A stretch of DNA of 64,000 bases from Streptomyces sp. AJS327 (GTDB taxonomy: Bacteria > Actinomycetota > Actinomycetes > Streptomycetales > Streptomycetaceae). The stretch lies in the NCBI RefSeq assembly GCF_013450295.1, contig NZ_SKBR01000002.1:1574501-1638500 (forward strand), in the 5' to 3' direction. Under the pieces are notes generated by a model, which saw nothing but the letters and a program-made list of their open reading frames with translations, was not told where the DNA came from and ran no database searches. Each line of letters begins with the position of its first letter. Position 1 is the first letter of the stretch. The position numbers and the translations under genes were made by a program. Positions 43,652-52,732 of this stretch are shown here, one piece after another.

Positions 43652-45052
43652 TCAGGCGTCCGGTTTCTCGGAGTCCACCCCGGGCCGTTCCTTCTCCCAG
43701 AGGCCGCGGGTGAAGTCGGGGATCTCCTGGGGCGCCCCGTTCGCCCTGATCGAGGCGTGGCTGAGGGGTACGGGCGAGCTCCACAGCGCCGCGTCGTAGA
43801 CGTCGAAGTCCGGGACGAGGCCGAGCCGGAGGCACTGGACCAGGCGGAAGAGCATGATGTAGTCCATGCCGCTGTGCCCGCCGGGCGGTTCGGGGTGGTC
43901 CTTCCAGAGCCAGTGGTCGTACTTCTGGTAGGCGGCGAAGTCGCCCCACTGGTGGTCGTCCATCTCCGGCTCCAGGTAGATCCGGGGCGGGTAGTCCTCG
44001 AAGACGCCCCGGGTTCCGGCGAGGACGTTCAGCCGGTCGTAGGGGTGGGGGTTGGAGACGTTGTGTTCCAGCCTGATGACCCGGCCCTTCGCGGTCTGCA
44101 CCAGACTTATCGACATGTCGCTGCTGACGTAGCTCTCCTTCCAGCTCTCGTGGCCGGGCGGCATGTGCTCCTCACGGTAGGCGGCGAGTCCGAGCGCGGG
44201 GGTGCCGAAGGTGCTGATCCGCAGCGCCCGGTCGCCCCGGTTGACGTCCAGGTAGTTGGCGGCCGGGCCGAAGGCGTGGTTGGGGTAGAGGTCGCCCCGG
44301 AGACGGGTGTGCCACCGTCTGCGCCAGGGCCCCTCGTAGTAGTCGGCGTCGAACATCAGCTCGCGCAGGTCGTGGATGTAGGCCCCGGCGGTGTGCAGCA
44401 GGTCGCCGAAGAGGCCCTCGTGCGCCATGCGCAGCACCCGCATCTCGTTCCGCCCGTAGGCGCAGTTCTCCAGCTGGAGGCAGTGGCGCCGGGTGCGTTC
44501 GGAGAGGTCGACCAGCTCCCACAGCTGGTCGAGTTCGAGCGCCAGCGGGCACTCCACGCCCACGTGCTTGCCCTCGGTCAGGGCCGCCCTGGCCATCGCG
44601 AAGTGCAGCCCCCAGGGGGTCGCCACGTAGACGAAGTCCAGGTCCCCCCGGCGGCAGAGCCGCTCGTAGTCGTCCTCGTCCTTGGTGTAGAGGGTGGGCG
44701 CGGGCGCTCCGGCCTCGGTGACCTTCCGCGCGGCCTCTTCGGCCTTCTCCCGCACGGGGTCGCAGAGCGCCACCACCCGGACGCCCGGGAGTGCAAGGAA
44801 GATGTCCAGCATGCTGGAGCCGCGCTGGCCGAGCCCCACCACGCCCAGTCGGACGGTCCGGCGCCGCTCGAACGGCACCCCGATCATGGTCTCCCCCTGG
44901 CGTGGCGGGGGAGCGGCGGCGGTGGCCGCGGCGCTGGCGGGGTTCGCCGCCGCCGTGGCGGACGGGGCGCCCAGGGCGCCGAGTCCGAGTCCGGCGCCCG
45001 CGGCGCCGGTGCCCCGGAGTACGGAACGTCTGCTGAATCCATGGTCGTTCAT
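43652..45052 (-). CDS. Tat-exported Gfo/Idh/MocA oxidoreductase, GH109-like
   Basis: The protein has 466 residues. A twin-arginine signal (FSRRSVLRGTGAAGAG) precedes a long Ala-rich spacer. The NAD-binding domain begins RLGVVGLGQRGSSMLDIF, with HVGVECPLALE near residue 185. The middle contains QLENCAYGRNEMRVLRMAHE and LYPNHAFGPAANYLDVNRGD, typical of the GH109 alpha-N-acetylgalactosaminidase branch, which uses NAD in an elimination-addition mechanism. Action on glycoproteins or wall sugars outside the cell is inferred. ATG 45052 has GGAGGG upstream. It is divergent from the alpha-amylase gene across an inverted repeat. Confidence 0.88.
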   Translation of the reverse strand: MNDHGFSRRSVLRGTGAAGAGLGLGALGAPSATAAANPASAAATAAAPPPRQGETMIGVPFERRRTVRLGVVGLGQRGSSMLDIFLALPGVRVVALCDPVREKAEEAARKVTEAGAPAPTLYTKDEDDYERLCRRGDLDFVYVATPWGLHFAMARAALTEGKHVGVECPLALELDQLWELVDLSERTRRHCLQLENCAYGRNEMRVLRMAHEGLFGDLLHTAGAYIHDLRELMFDADYYEGPWRRRWHTRLRGDLYPNHAFGPAANYLDVNRGDRALRISTFGTPALGLAAYREEHMPPGHESWKESYVSSDMSISLVQTAKGRVIRLEHNVSNPHPYDRLNVLAGTRGVFEDYPPRIYLEPEMDDHQWGDFAAYQKYDHWLWKDHPEPPGGHSGMDYIMLFRLVQCLRLGLVPDFDVYDAALWSSPVPLSHASIRANGAPQEIPDFTRGLWEKERPGVDSEKPDA

Positions 45053-45175
45053 CGGCCCTCCACGGGTCGGTGCTCCTGGATGGTGGCTCCGGTTGTGGAC
45101 CTTCGCCGGGGTCGCCGTCCCAGCGCAAGGGGTGGGATGGCCGGAAACGGCCCTGGGACGGGGGCAGTTGAGCTG

Positions 45176-45210
45176 GCAAGAGTTTGCAGAAACACTGTGG
45201 AAACTCTTGC
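45176..45210. promoter_or_regulatory. Candidate MalR/Reg1-type operator in the amylase divergent spacer
   Basis: GCAAGAGTTT (45176-45185) and AAACTCTTGC (45201-45210) form a perfect 10-bp inverted repeat with a 15-base spacer. It lies 126 bases upstream of the amylase start and 123 bases upstream of the GH109-like start. Streptomyces amylase promoters carry CTTGCxGxxxxxxCTGCAAG-like repeats controlled by LacI-type MalR/Reg1 repressors, and this site has the same CTTGC elements. Confidence 0.65.
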
Positions 45211-45335
45211 GGAGTCCCTTGACGTGCTCACGGCGTCGACGGCAGGCTCCTCGCGTACCCCCCACGGCGGCCAAGGTGCGTGGCTGCCCCTCAGGGCAGG
45301 GCACCGCCGTGCCCGCGTCACAAAGGAGCCGTTAC

Positions 45336-46721
45336 GTGCGTCCAGGAATGAGAGCGCGCCTGATCGGGGCGGGCACCGCCGGAGTGCTCGCCGTCAGTGG
45401 GCTGTTCGCCGCCGCGCCCTGGCAATCCGAGGCGGAGGCCGCGCCGCCCGGTGAGAAGGCCGTCACCGCCACCCTCTTCGAGCGCCCCTTCTCGGAGGTG
45501 GCGAAGGAGTGCGGCGACACCCTCGGCCCCGCCGGGTACGGCTACGTGGAGGTGTCGCCCGCCACCGAGCACATCGAGGGCGACCAGTGGTGGACCTCGT
45601 ACCAGCCGGTCAGCTACCAGATCGCCGGGCGGCTGGGGGACCGGGCGGCCTTCGAGTCGATGGTGAGCGCCTGCGAGTCAGCCGGCGTCAAGGTGATCGC
45701 GGACGCGGTCATCAACCACATGTCCGCGGGCTCGGGCACCGGCACCGGCGGCACCGAGTACAGCAAGTACGAGTACCCCGGCACGTTCCAGGACGGGGAC
45801 TTCCACGGCTGTCGCGAGGACATCTCCGACTACACCGACCGCGAGCAGGTGCAGAACTGCGAACTGGTCGGCCTGGCCGACCTGGACACCGGGAACGAGC
45901 AGGTCCAGGCCAAGATCGCGGCCTACCTCGACGACCTGCGCTCCCTGGGCGTCGCCGGGTTCCGTATCGACGCCGCCAAGCACATGGCGGCCTCCGACAT
46001 CGAGGGCATCAAGTCCAAGATGTCCGAGGACCCCGGCTACTGGGTCAGCGAGGTCATCTACGGTGACGGCGAGGCCGTGCAGCCGGACGAGTACACCGGC
46101 CTCGGGGACGTGGACGAGTTCCGCTTCGGCACCCACGTGAAGAGCGCCTTCCAGGGCGGCGACCTCGGCGGGCTGCGGGACATCGGTGAGGGCAAGCTGG
46201 AGAGCGGCAAGGCCCGCGGCTTCGTGGACAACTGGGACACCGAGCGGAACGGCTCGACCCTGACCTACAAGGACGGCTCCGCCCACACCCTGGCGAACGT
46301 CTTCCTGCTCGCCCACCCCTACGGCTCGCCCAACGTCTACTCGGGCTACGAGTTCGAGGATAAGGACACCGGGCCGCCCAGCGGCGGCGAGGGCTGGACC
46401 AACGTCCACGCCAAGCCGGAGATCACCGGCATGGTGGGCTTCCACAACACCGTCGGCGACGCCGAACTCGGCGACTGGTGGTCCGAGGGCGCCGGGCTCG
46501 CCTTCAGCCGGGGTGACAGCGGCTTCGTCGCCCTCAACAACGGTGACGGTGAGCTGAGCCAGACCTTCACCTCGGGCCTGCCCGCCGGTACCTACTGCAA
46601 CGTCGCGGCCTCCTCGGGCGGCGACTGCGAACAGACCGTCGAGGTCGGGGAGGGCGGCTCCGTCGAGGCCACCGTCCCGCCCGGTGGAGCGATCGCGCTG
46701 CACACCGGCGCCACCGCCTGA
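45336..46721 (+). CDS. Secreted alpha-amylase (GH13)
   Basis: This is an exported GH13 alpha-amylase of 461 residues that cuts internal alpha-1,4 bonds in starch. A signal peptide ends near AEAAP. Conserved regions: DAVINHM (region I), GFRIDAAKHM with the nucleophile Asp (II), SEVIYGDGE with the acid/base Glu (III), FVDNWDTERNG (IV). In region IV the usual His of NHD is Trp. A small beta domain ends in GGAIALHTGAT. Like other Streptomyces amylases it has no obvious starch-binding domain. GTG 45336 has AAGGAG at 8 bases and is preferred over ATG 45348. It is controlled with the GH109-like gene from a shared spacer. Confidence 0.93.
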   Translation: MRPGMRARLIGAGTAGVLAVSGLFAAAPWQSEAEAAPPGEKAVTATLFERPFSEVAKECGDTLGPAGYGYVEVSPATEHIEGDQWWTSYQPVSYQIAGRLGDRAAFESMVSACESAGVKVIADAVINHMSAGSGTGTGGTEYSKYEYPGTFQDGDFHGCREDISDYTDREQVQNCELVGLADLDTGNEQVQAKIAAYLDDLRSLGVAGFRIDAAKHMAASDIEGIKSKMSEDPGYWVSEVIYGDGEAVQPDEYTGLGDVDEFRFGTHVKSAFQGGDLGGLRDIGEGKLESGKARGFVDNWDTERNGSTLTYKDGSAHTLANVFLLAHPYGSPNVYSGYEFEDKDTGPPSGGEGWTNVHAKPEITGMVGFHNTVGDAELGDWWSEGAGLAFSRGDSGFVALNNGDGELSQTFTSGLPAGTYCNVAASSGGDCEQTVEVGEGGSVEATVPPGGAIALHTGATA

Positions 46722-46940
46722 CCGGATCCCACCTGACACCTGACCACGAGGGCCGCGTGACTGCCCGCACCCGGCCCGTGCGCACCACGGCCGCCCCGGC
46801 ACCCACCACCGGGGCGGCCGTCGGCCGTCCGGCGCAAACCAACCACCGGCCCCGGCACGGCGGTTCACCCGCGCCCGCGCCCGGCGCCGCCCCGTCCACC
46901 GGGTCCACCGGGTCTGGCGGGCCTTCCGGGGCCGCGGCGC

Positions 46941-49910
46941 CTAGGCGGGGGCGCCGCCGGGACGGGTCGCCCACTCCAACTCCAGCAGGACGGACCGGTA
47001 CCCGGCCCCGCCCGTCGCGTGGTCCATGCCGATCTCGCACATCCGGTTCGCCGAGAGGTACGCGGTGAACTCCCCCTCCCGCACCTCGCGGGCCTCCCGC
47101 CGGGTCGCCGAGGCCGTCAGCTCCTCGTGCAGCATCCCCCGGTCGCCCGCGAAGCCGCAGCAGCGGGTGTCCAGCGGGACGGTGACCTCCTCCGCGCAGG
47201 CCCCCGCCACCTCGCGCAGCGCGTCCACATCGCCCAGGTGCCGCATGGAGCAGGTCGGGTGGAGCACGGCGGATTCGGTGCGCCGGCGCACGGTCAGCCG
47301 GGGCAGCAGGGTGTCGGCGGCCCAGACCAGGGAGTCGACGATGGTGAGCCGCTCGTGCAGCTTCCGGTTGGCCGGGGTCAGTGAGGGGACGACCTCCTCC
47401 GCGAGCCCGAGGGTGCAGGACGAGGCGTCGACCACCAGCGGGAGTTCCCCGCCGTCCGTCCACTGCCAGGCCGCCTCCACGACGCGGTTGGCCATCACCG
47501 CGTTGCCCTCGGCGTACCCCTTCGAGTGCCAGATCGTGGCGCAGCAGGTGCCGCGCACCCCGTCCGGGATCCACACCGGCCGTCCGGCCCGGGCCGACAG
47601 CCGGACCAGCGCCTCGGGCAGCGAGGGCCCCTCGGTGCCGCGTGGCTCACCGAAGATGCGGTTCACGCAGGCCGGGTAGTACACGGCGGCGGCCCGGCTC
47701 CGCTCCGTCACCGGCAACGGCCCGGCCGCGGGTGGGAGTTCGGACAGCCACTCGGGCATCAGGTCCGGCCGCACCGCCCGCCGCGCCGCCGAGGTGACGG
47801 CCCGCAGCACCCGGTCGCCGCGCCGCGGCCCGAGCCGCCCGCGCAACTGCCCGGCCGCCGCGACGGCCAGCCGCGCCGACCGCTCCACCAGCGCGAAGTT
47901 CCGGGCCGCGCGGGCCGCGACCCGTTCCTCCCGGGGCGAGTGCCGGGTGTGCCGGAACTCCTTCATCAGCGCGCCGGTGTCGATGCCCACCGGGCAGTCC
48001 AGCTTGCAGGTGGAGTCCCCGGCACAGGTGTCGACCGCGTCGTAGCCGTACGCCTCCAGCAGCCGCTCCTCCACCACGGAACCCGGCTCCTGCCGGTTCA
48101 TCTCCCGCCGCAGCACGATGCGCTGGCGCGGGGTGGTGGTCAGGTCGCCGCTGGGGCAGGTCGGTTCGCAGAAGCCGCACTCGATACACGGGTCGGCCTC
48201 CGCCTCCACCCGCGGGATGGTCTTCAGCCCGCGCAGGTGTGCCCGCGGGTCGCGGTCCAGCAGGACCCGCGGAGCCAGCACCCCGTCCGGGTCGACGGTC
48301 CGCTTCACGCGCCACATCAGCTCGGTGGCGCGCTCGCCCCACTCCAGCTCCAGGAACGGCGCGATGTTCCGGCCGGTGGCGTGCTCGGCCTTGAGGGAGC
48401 CGTCGAAGCGCTCTACCGTCATCCGGCAGAAGTCGTCCATGAAGGCGGCGTAGCGGGTCACGTCCTCCGGCCGCGCGGCGTCGAAGGCGAGCAGGAAGTG
48501 CAGGTTGCCGTGGGCGGCGTGGCCCGCGACGGCCGTGTCGAAGCCGTGCCGGTCCTGGAGTTCCAGCAGCGCCTCGCAGGCCTCGGCGAGCCGGGAGGGC
48601 GGCACCGCGAAGTCCTCCGTGATCAGCGTGGTGCCGGAGGGACGCGAGCCGCCGACCGCGGTGACGAACGCCTTCCGCGCCTTCCAGTAGAAGGCGATGG
48701 TGCCCGCGTCGCGGGTGAACTCGTTGGTGACCGACGCGACCGGCGCGACCAGCTCCAGGCCGTCCAGCACCTCCCGCGCCGCCCGCTCGTACTCCACCTG
48801 GGCCGCCTCGTCCGCCGCCCGGAACTCCACCAGCAGCGCCGCCGTCTCCTTGGGCAGCTCGGCCCAGTCGGCGGGAACGCCCGCCACGCTGACCGAGGCG
48901 CGCAGCGTGTTGCCGTCCATCACCTCGACGGAGAGCGCGCCCGCCTCGGTGAAGCGCGGCACCGCCGCCGCTGCCGCCGCGAGGCGCGGGAAGAAGAACA
49001 GCCCGGTGGAGGTGCGCCGGTGCAGCGGCAGCGTCTCGAAGACGATGTCGCTGAGGAACCCGAGGGTGCCCTGCGAGCCCACCATCAGCCCCCGCAGGAT
49101 CCCCACGGGGGTGTGGCCGTCCAGGAAGGCGTCGAGCCGGTAGCCGTTGGTGTTCTTGATCTCGTACTTGGCGCGGATCCGGGTCACCAGCTCCGGGTCC
49201 GCCTCGATCTCGGCCTTCAGCGCCAGCAGGCCCGCGCACAGCTCCGGTTCGGCCCGGGCCAGCTCCTCGTCGGCCGTGGGTGAACCGGTGTCGACGACGG
49301 TGCCGCTGGGCAGCACGACGGTCAGCGAGCGCACCGTCCGGTAGGAGTTGCGGGTGGTGCCCGCCGTCATGCCGGAGGCGTTGTTGGCGACCACCCCGCC
49401 CACCGTGCAGGCGATGGCGCTGGCCGGGTCGGGGCCCAGCAGCCGCCCGTACCGGGCCAGCGCGGCGTTCGCGCGGACCACGGTGGTGCCGGGGCCGATC
49501 CGGGCGCGGCCGCCGTCCTCGTCCAGCACCTCGACCCCGGCCCAGTGACGGCGCACGTCGACCAGGATGTCCTCGCCCTGCGCCTGGCCGTTGAGCGAGG
49601 TGCCCGCCGCCCGGAAGACCACCTCCCGTCCGTTGGCCCGCGCGTACGCCAGGACCGCGGCGACGTCCGCGCGGTTCTCCGCGAGGACCACCACCCGGGG
49701 CAGGAAGCGGTAGGGGCTGGCGTCCGAGGCGTACCGCACGAGGTCGGAGAGGTGGGAGAGCACCTTGTCCGGGCCGAGCAGGCCCTCCAGGTCCTCCCGG
49801 AGGCGGGGTTCGGTGCCTCCGGCCGACTCGCGCGGCACCCGGTCGGGAGCCGGGGTCCGGCCGGCCTCGGCCGGTCGCAGGGCGGCGGGGTCGGGTTCGA
49901 GCAGCGGCAT
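46941..49910 (-). CDS. FAD- and Fe-S-binding dehydrogenase, D-lactate/glycolate type
   Basis: This is a 989-residue fusion of two modules. The N-terminal half is a PCMH-type FAD oxidase: FRAAGTSLNGQAQGEDILVD, CTVGGVVANNASGMTAG, and a C-terminal cap with GHAAHGNLHFLL. From about residue 540 a [4Fe-4S] module follows with CIECGFCEPTCPSG and CAGDSTCKLDCPVG. The end carries two CCG-type cysteine motifs (YYPACVNRIFG, TCCATIWHSKG, LHPTCSMRHLGD, TRCCGFAGDRGM). Homologues oxidise D-lactate, or another 2-hydroxyacid, and pass electrons to the respiratory chain. ATG 49910 starts MPLLEPDPAAL; the first 40 residues are low-complexity. It stands alone. Confidence 0.92.
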   Translation of the reverse strand: MPLLEPDPAALRPAEAGRTPAPDRVPRESAGGTEPRLREDLEGLLGPDKVLSHLSDLVRYASDASPYRFLPRVVVLAENRADVAAVLAYARANGREVVFRAAGTSLNGQAQGEDILVDVRRHWAGVEVLDEDGGRARIGPGTTVVRANAALARYGRLLGPDPASAIACTVGGVVANNASGMTAGTTRNSYRTVRSLTVVLPSGTVVDTGSPTADEELARAEPELCAGLLALKAEIEADPELVTRIRAKYEIKNTNGYRLDAFLDGHTPVGILRGLMVGSQGTLGFLSDIVFETLPLHRRTSTGLFFFPRLAAAAAAVPRFTEAGALSVEVMDGNTLRASVSVAGVPADWAELPKETAALLVEFRAADEAAQVEYERAAREVLDGLELVAPVASVTNEFTRDAGTIAFYWKARKAFVTAVGGSRPSGTTLITEDFAVPPSRLAEACEALLELQDRHGFDTAVAGHAAHGNLHFLLAFDAARPEDVTRYAAFMDDFCRMTVERFDGSLKAEHATGRNIAPFLELEWGERATELMWRVKRTVDPDGVLAPRVLLDRDPRAHLRGLKTIPRVEAEADPCIECGFCEPTCPSGDLTTTPRQRIVLRREMNRQEPGSVVEERLLEAYGYDAVDTCAGDSTCKLDCPVGIDTGALMKEFRHTRHSPREERVAARAARNFALVERSARLAVAAAGQLRGRLGPRRGDRVLRAVTSAARRAVRPDLMPEWLSELPPAAGPLPVTERSRAAAVYYPACVNRIFGEPRGTEGPSLPEALVRLSARAGRPVWIPDGVRGTCCATIWHSKGYAEGNAVMANRVVEAAWQWTDGGELPLVVDASSCTLGLAEEVVPSLTPANRKLHERLTIVDSLVWAADTLLPRLTVRRRTESAVLHPTCSMRHLGDVDALREVAGACAEEVTVPLDTRCCGFAGDRGMLHEELTASATRREAREVREGEFTAYLSANRMCEIGMDHATGGAGYRSVLLELEWATRPGGAPA

Positions 49911-50051
49911 GACGCCTCCGTGGGTCGAGGGCCGGGCGGCCGTCGGGAGGTCATCGTAGTCGGGCGGGTCGGCGCCGCCCGGAGGGCCCTGAGCTGGACC
50001 GGACCCCGCCCGTGGCCCGGCGGCCCCGGGCGGCGCCCGGCCGGCGGGCCG

Positions 50052-50501
50052 TCAGGGGCGGGCGTCCGGTGCCTGGTCGAGCTGGATGAGCAGGCCGCGC
50101 AGGGTGTCGCGCTGGTCTCCGGACAGCGGGGCCAGCAGTTCCTCGGCCGCCGACCGCCGGGCCTGGTGGAGGGTGGCGAGCGTGCCCTCGCCGCCCCTGG
50201 TCAGCTCGATCCGGATCGCCCGCCGGTTCCCCGGGTCGGGTGCCCGGCGCACCAGGCCCCGCTCCTCCAGCGCGTCCACCAGGCTCGTCACCTGCCGGGG
50301 GACCACGCCGAGACTCCCGGCGAGGTCGGCCATCCGTGGTGGCTCCGGGCGTCGGGCGAGGACGCGCAGCAGCCGGGCCTGCGCGGGGGTGACGCCGACC
50401 GGGGCGAGACCGCGCCGGTGCGCGAGGTTCAACCGCCTCGTGAGCCGCAGGAGCTGGTCCGCCAGGTCGTCGGTGTTCTCGTCGGGGAGAGGGCCGGACA
50501 T
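50052..50501 (-). CDS. MarR-family transcriptional regulator
   Basis: This 149-residue winged-helix regulator has LLRLTRRLNLAHRRGLAPVGV (dimer helix), ARLLRVLARRPEPPRMADLAGSLG and PRQVTSLVDALEERGLVRR (recognition helix), and RRAIRIELTRGGEG (wing). It is divergent from the ABC exporter, with 136 bases between them. MarR proteins in this arrangement usually repress both genes and are released by a toxic ligand that the exporter removes. The ribosome site before ATG 50501 is weak. Confidence 0.93.
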   Translation of the reverse strand: MSGPLPDENTDDLADQLLRLTRRLNLAHRRGLAPVGVTPAQARLLRVLARRPEPPRMADLAGSLGVVPRQVTSLVDALEERGLVRRAPDPGNRRAIRIELTRGGEGTLATLHQARRSAAEELLAPLSGDQRDTLRGLLIQLDQAPDARP

Positions 50502-50525
50502 GCGCGCAGCGTACCAGGACGATGT

Positions 50526-50564
50526 TCACTGTGAGCACAGGCAACAGTTTATGGTTAACAGTGA
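50526..50564. promoter_or_regulatory. Candidate MarR operator region
   Basis: The spacer between marR and the exporter holds TCACTGT (50526-50532) and ACAGTGA (50558-50564), a perfect inverted repeat flanking CTGTGAGCACAG (a 5-bp-armed palindrome) and the AT-rich GTTTATGGTTAAC. This is the only AT-rich patch of the spacer. Confidence 0.55.
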
Positions 50565-50637
50565 CCTATCCTCAGAGGCCGGCCCCACCACCCCGGGCCG
50601 CTCGCACCCCCGACCCCGCCTCCGAAGAGGGAGCCCG

Positions 50638-52620
50638 TTGCGTCACCACGCCCCCGAGTGGACCCCGTCGGCCCCGATCTCCGGCAGCCCGGCTTCCGGG
50701 GCCGACGCGGTCCCGATCCGCCGCGTCCTCCGGCTCTTCCGTCCCTACCGGGGGCGGCTGGCCGTGGTGGGCCTGCTCGTCGTCGCCTCCTCCCTGGTCT
50801 CGGTCGCCTCCCCGTTCCTGCTCCGCGAGATCCTCGACGTGGCGATCCCGGAGCGGCGCACCGGGCTGCTCGGGCTGCTGGCCCTCGGCATGATCGGGAC
50901 GGCCGTGCTGACCAGCGCCTTCGGGGTGCTCCAGACGCTGATCTCCACCACCGTCGGGCAGCGGGTGATGCACGACCTGCGCACCGGCGTCTACGCCACC
51001 CTCCAGCGGATGCCGCTCGCCTTCTTCACCCGCACCCGCACCGGGGAGGTGCAGTCCCGCATCGCCAACGACATCGGCGGGATGCAGGCGACCGTCACCT
51101 CCACCGCCACCTCGCTGGTCTCCAACCTGACGAGCGTCGTCGCCACCGTCGTGGCGATGCTCGCGCTCGACTGGCGGCTCACCGTCGTCTCGCTCCTGCT
51201 GCTGCCCTGTTTCGTCTGGGTCAGCCGTCGGGTGGGGCGCGAGCGGCGGAAGATCGCCACCCGGCGCCAGCAGCAGATGGCCGCGCTCTCCGCTCTCGTC
51301 ACCGAGTCGCTATCGGTGAGCGGGATGCTGCTCGGCCGCACCATGGGCCGATCCGACTCGCTGACCCGGGACTTCGGCGAGGAATCGGCGCGGCTGGCCG
51401 AGCTGGAGGTCCGCTCGCACATGGCGGGGCGCTGGCGGATGGCCTCCATCGGGATGGTGATGGCGGCGATCCCGGCGCTGCTCTACTGGACGGCCGGGCT
51501 GCTGGTCGAACTGGGCGGACCGGCCTTCTCCATCGGCACGCTGGTCGCCTTCGTCACCCTCCAGCAGGGGCTGCTGCGCCCGACCGTCTCGCTGCTCTCC
51601 ACCGGTGTCGACATGCAGACCTCGCTGGCGCTCTTCCAGCGCGTCTTCGAGTACCTGGACCTGCGTCCCGACATCACCGAACCCGCCACGCCCCGGCAAC
51701 TGCCCCGGATCCGGGGGGAGATCCGCTTCGAGGGGGTCGACTTCTCCTACCACGGCCCAGCCTCCGCCGGTACGGCCCCGGCCGCCCCCGGGTCGCCCGA
51801 CCCCGGCTCCGCGGACCCCGGACCGGACCCGGCCGACCCCGTGCGGGCCGACCCGGGCGCCCGCGCCGACCGGCGCACGCTGCGCGGGATCGACCTGACG
51901 GTCCCGGCGGGCGCCAGTCTCGCCGTCGTCGGCCCGACCGGCTCCGGCAAGAGCACCCTCGGCTACCTGATCCCGAGGCTGTACGACGTGACGGGTGGCC
52001 GGGTCACCCTGGACGGCGTCGACGTGCGGGAGCTGGGCTTCGACACGCTGGCGCGCGCCGTCGGCGTGGTCTCCCAGGAGACCTACCTCTTCCACGCCTC
52101 GGTCGCCGAGAACCTCCGCTTCGCCAAGCCGGACGCCACCGACGCGGAGGTCCGCGCGGCCGCCGAGGCGGCGCGGATCCACGAGCGGATCGCCGCCCTG
52201 CCCGACGGCTACGACACCCTCGTCGGCGAGCGCGGGTACCGCTTCTCCGGTGGGGAGAAGCAGCGGCTGGCACTCGCGCGCACCATCCTGCGCGACCCCC
52301 CGGTGCTCATCCTGGACGAGGCGACCAGCGCCCTCGACACCCGCACCGAGCACGCCGTGCAGCGCGCGGTGGACGCGCTCGCGGTCGGCCGCACCACGGT
52401 CACCATCGCCCACCGGCTCTCCACCATCCGCTCCGCCGACCAGATCGTGGTGCTGGACGAGGGGCGGATCGCGGAACGCGGCACGCACGCCGAACTGCTC
52501 GCCGCCGACGGCCGGTACGCCGCCCTGGTCCGGCGCGACGCCAGCACCGGGACCGACCCGGAGGACGCGGAGGCGGCGAACGAGCGGCGTGCGGAGCACG
52601 CGGCCCCGCCCGCGCCCTGA
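50638..52620 (+). CDS. ABC exporter, fused permease and ATPase
   Basis: This half-transporter has 660 residues. The membrane domain (about 40-330) shows six spans, including LAVVGLLVVASSLVSVASPF and LTVVSLLLLPCFVWVSRRVG. The ATPase has GPTGSGKSTL (Walker A), VSQETYLFHAS (Q loop), FSGGEKQRLALARTIL (signature) and VLILDEATSALDT (Walker B), then AHRLSTI (H loop). Between the domains sits a Pro/Asp-rich linker (SPDPGSADPGPDPADPVRAD) of about 35 residues that is longer than usual. TTG 50638 follows GAGGGAG. It probably works as a homodimer exporting a drug or lipid under MarR control. A role in export for the adjacent RiPP cluster is possible but not shown. Confidence 0.93.
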   Translation: MRHHAPEWTPSAPISGSPASGADAVPIRRVLRLFRPYRGRLAVVGLLVVASSLVSVASPFLLREILDVAIPERRTGLLGLLALGMIGTAVLTSAFGVLQTLISTTVGQRVMHDLRTGVYATLQRMPLAFFTRTRTGEVQSRIANDIGGMQATVTSTATSLVSNLTSVVATVVAMLALDWRLTVVSLLLLPCFVWVSRRVGRERRKIATRRQQQMAALSALVTESLSVSGMLLGRTMGRSDSLTRDFGEESARLAELEVRSHMAGRWRMASIGMVMAAIPALLYWTAGLLVELGGPAFSIGTLVAFVTLQQGLLRPTVSLLSTGVDMQTSLALFQRVFEYLDLRPDITEPATPRQLPRIRGEIRFEGVDFSYHGPASAGTAPAAPGSPDPGSADPGPDPADPVRADPGARADRRTLRGIDLTVPAGASLAVVGPTGSGKSTLGYLIPRLYDVTGGRVTLDGVDVRELGFDTLARAVGVVSQETYLFHASVAENLRFAKPDATDAEVRAAAEAARIHERIAALPDGYDTLVGERGYRFSGGEKQRLALARTILRDPPVLILDEATSALDTRTEHAVQRAVDALAVGRTTVTIAHRLSTIRSADQIVVLDEGRIAERGTHAELLAADGRYAALVRRDASTGTDPEDAEAANERRAEHAAPPAP

Positions 52621-52689
52621 CCTCGCACGGCGGGGGCCGGAGGGGAGGACCCGAACCGGCCGAACTCCGGTGCGCCGCACGGCCGGTCA

Positions 52690-52732
52690 CGGCGGGCGGC
52701 GGACCGCCCGCCGGGGCTCCGCCCCCGGAGCC
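52690..52732 (+). terminator. Two tandem hairpins after the ABC exporter
   Basis: CGGCGGGCGG/CCGCCCGCCG (52690-52713, loop CGGA) is followed at once by GGCTCC/GGAGCC (52715-52732, loop GCCCCC). They lie 69 bases after the exporter's stop and isolate it from the SARP gene downstream. Confidence 0.7.
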
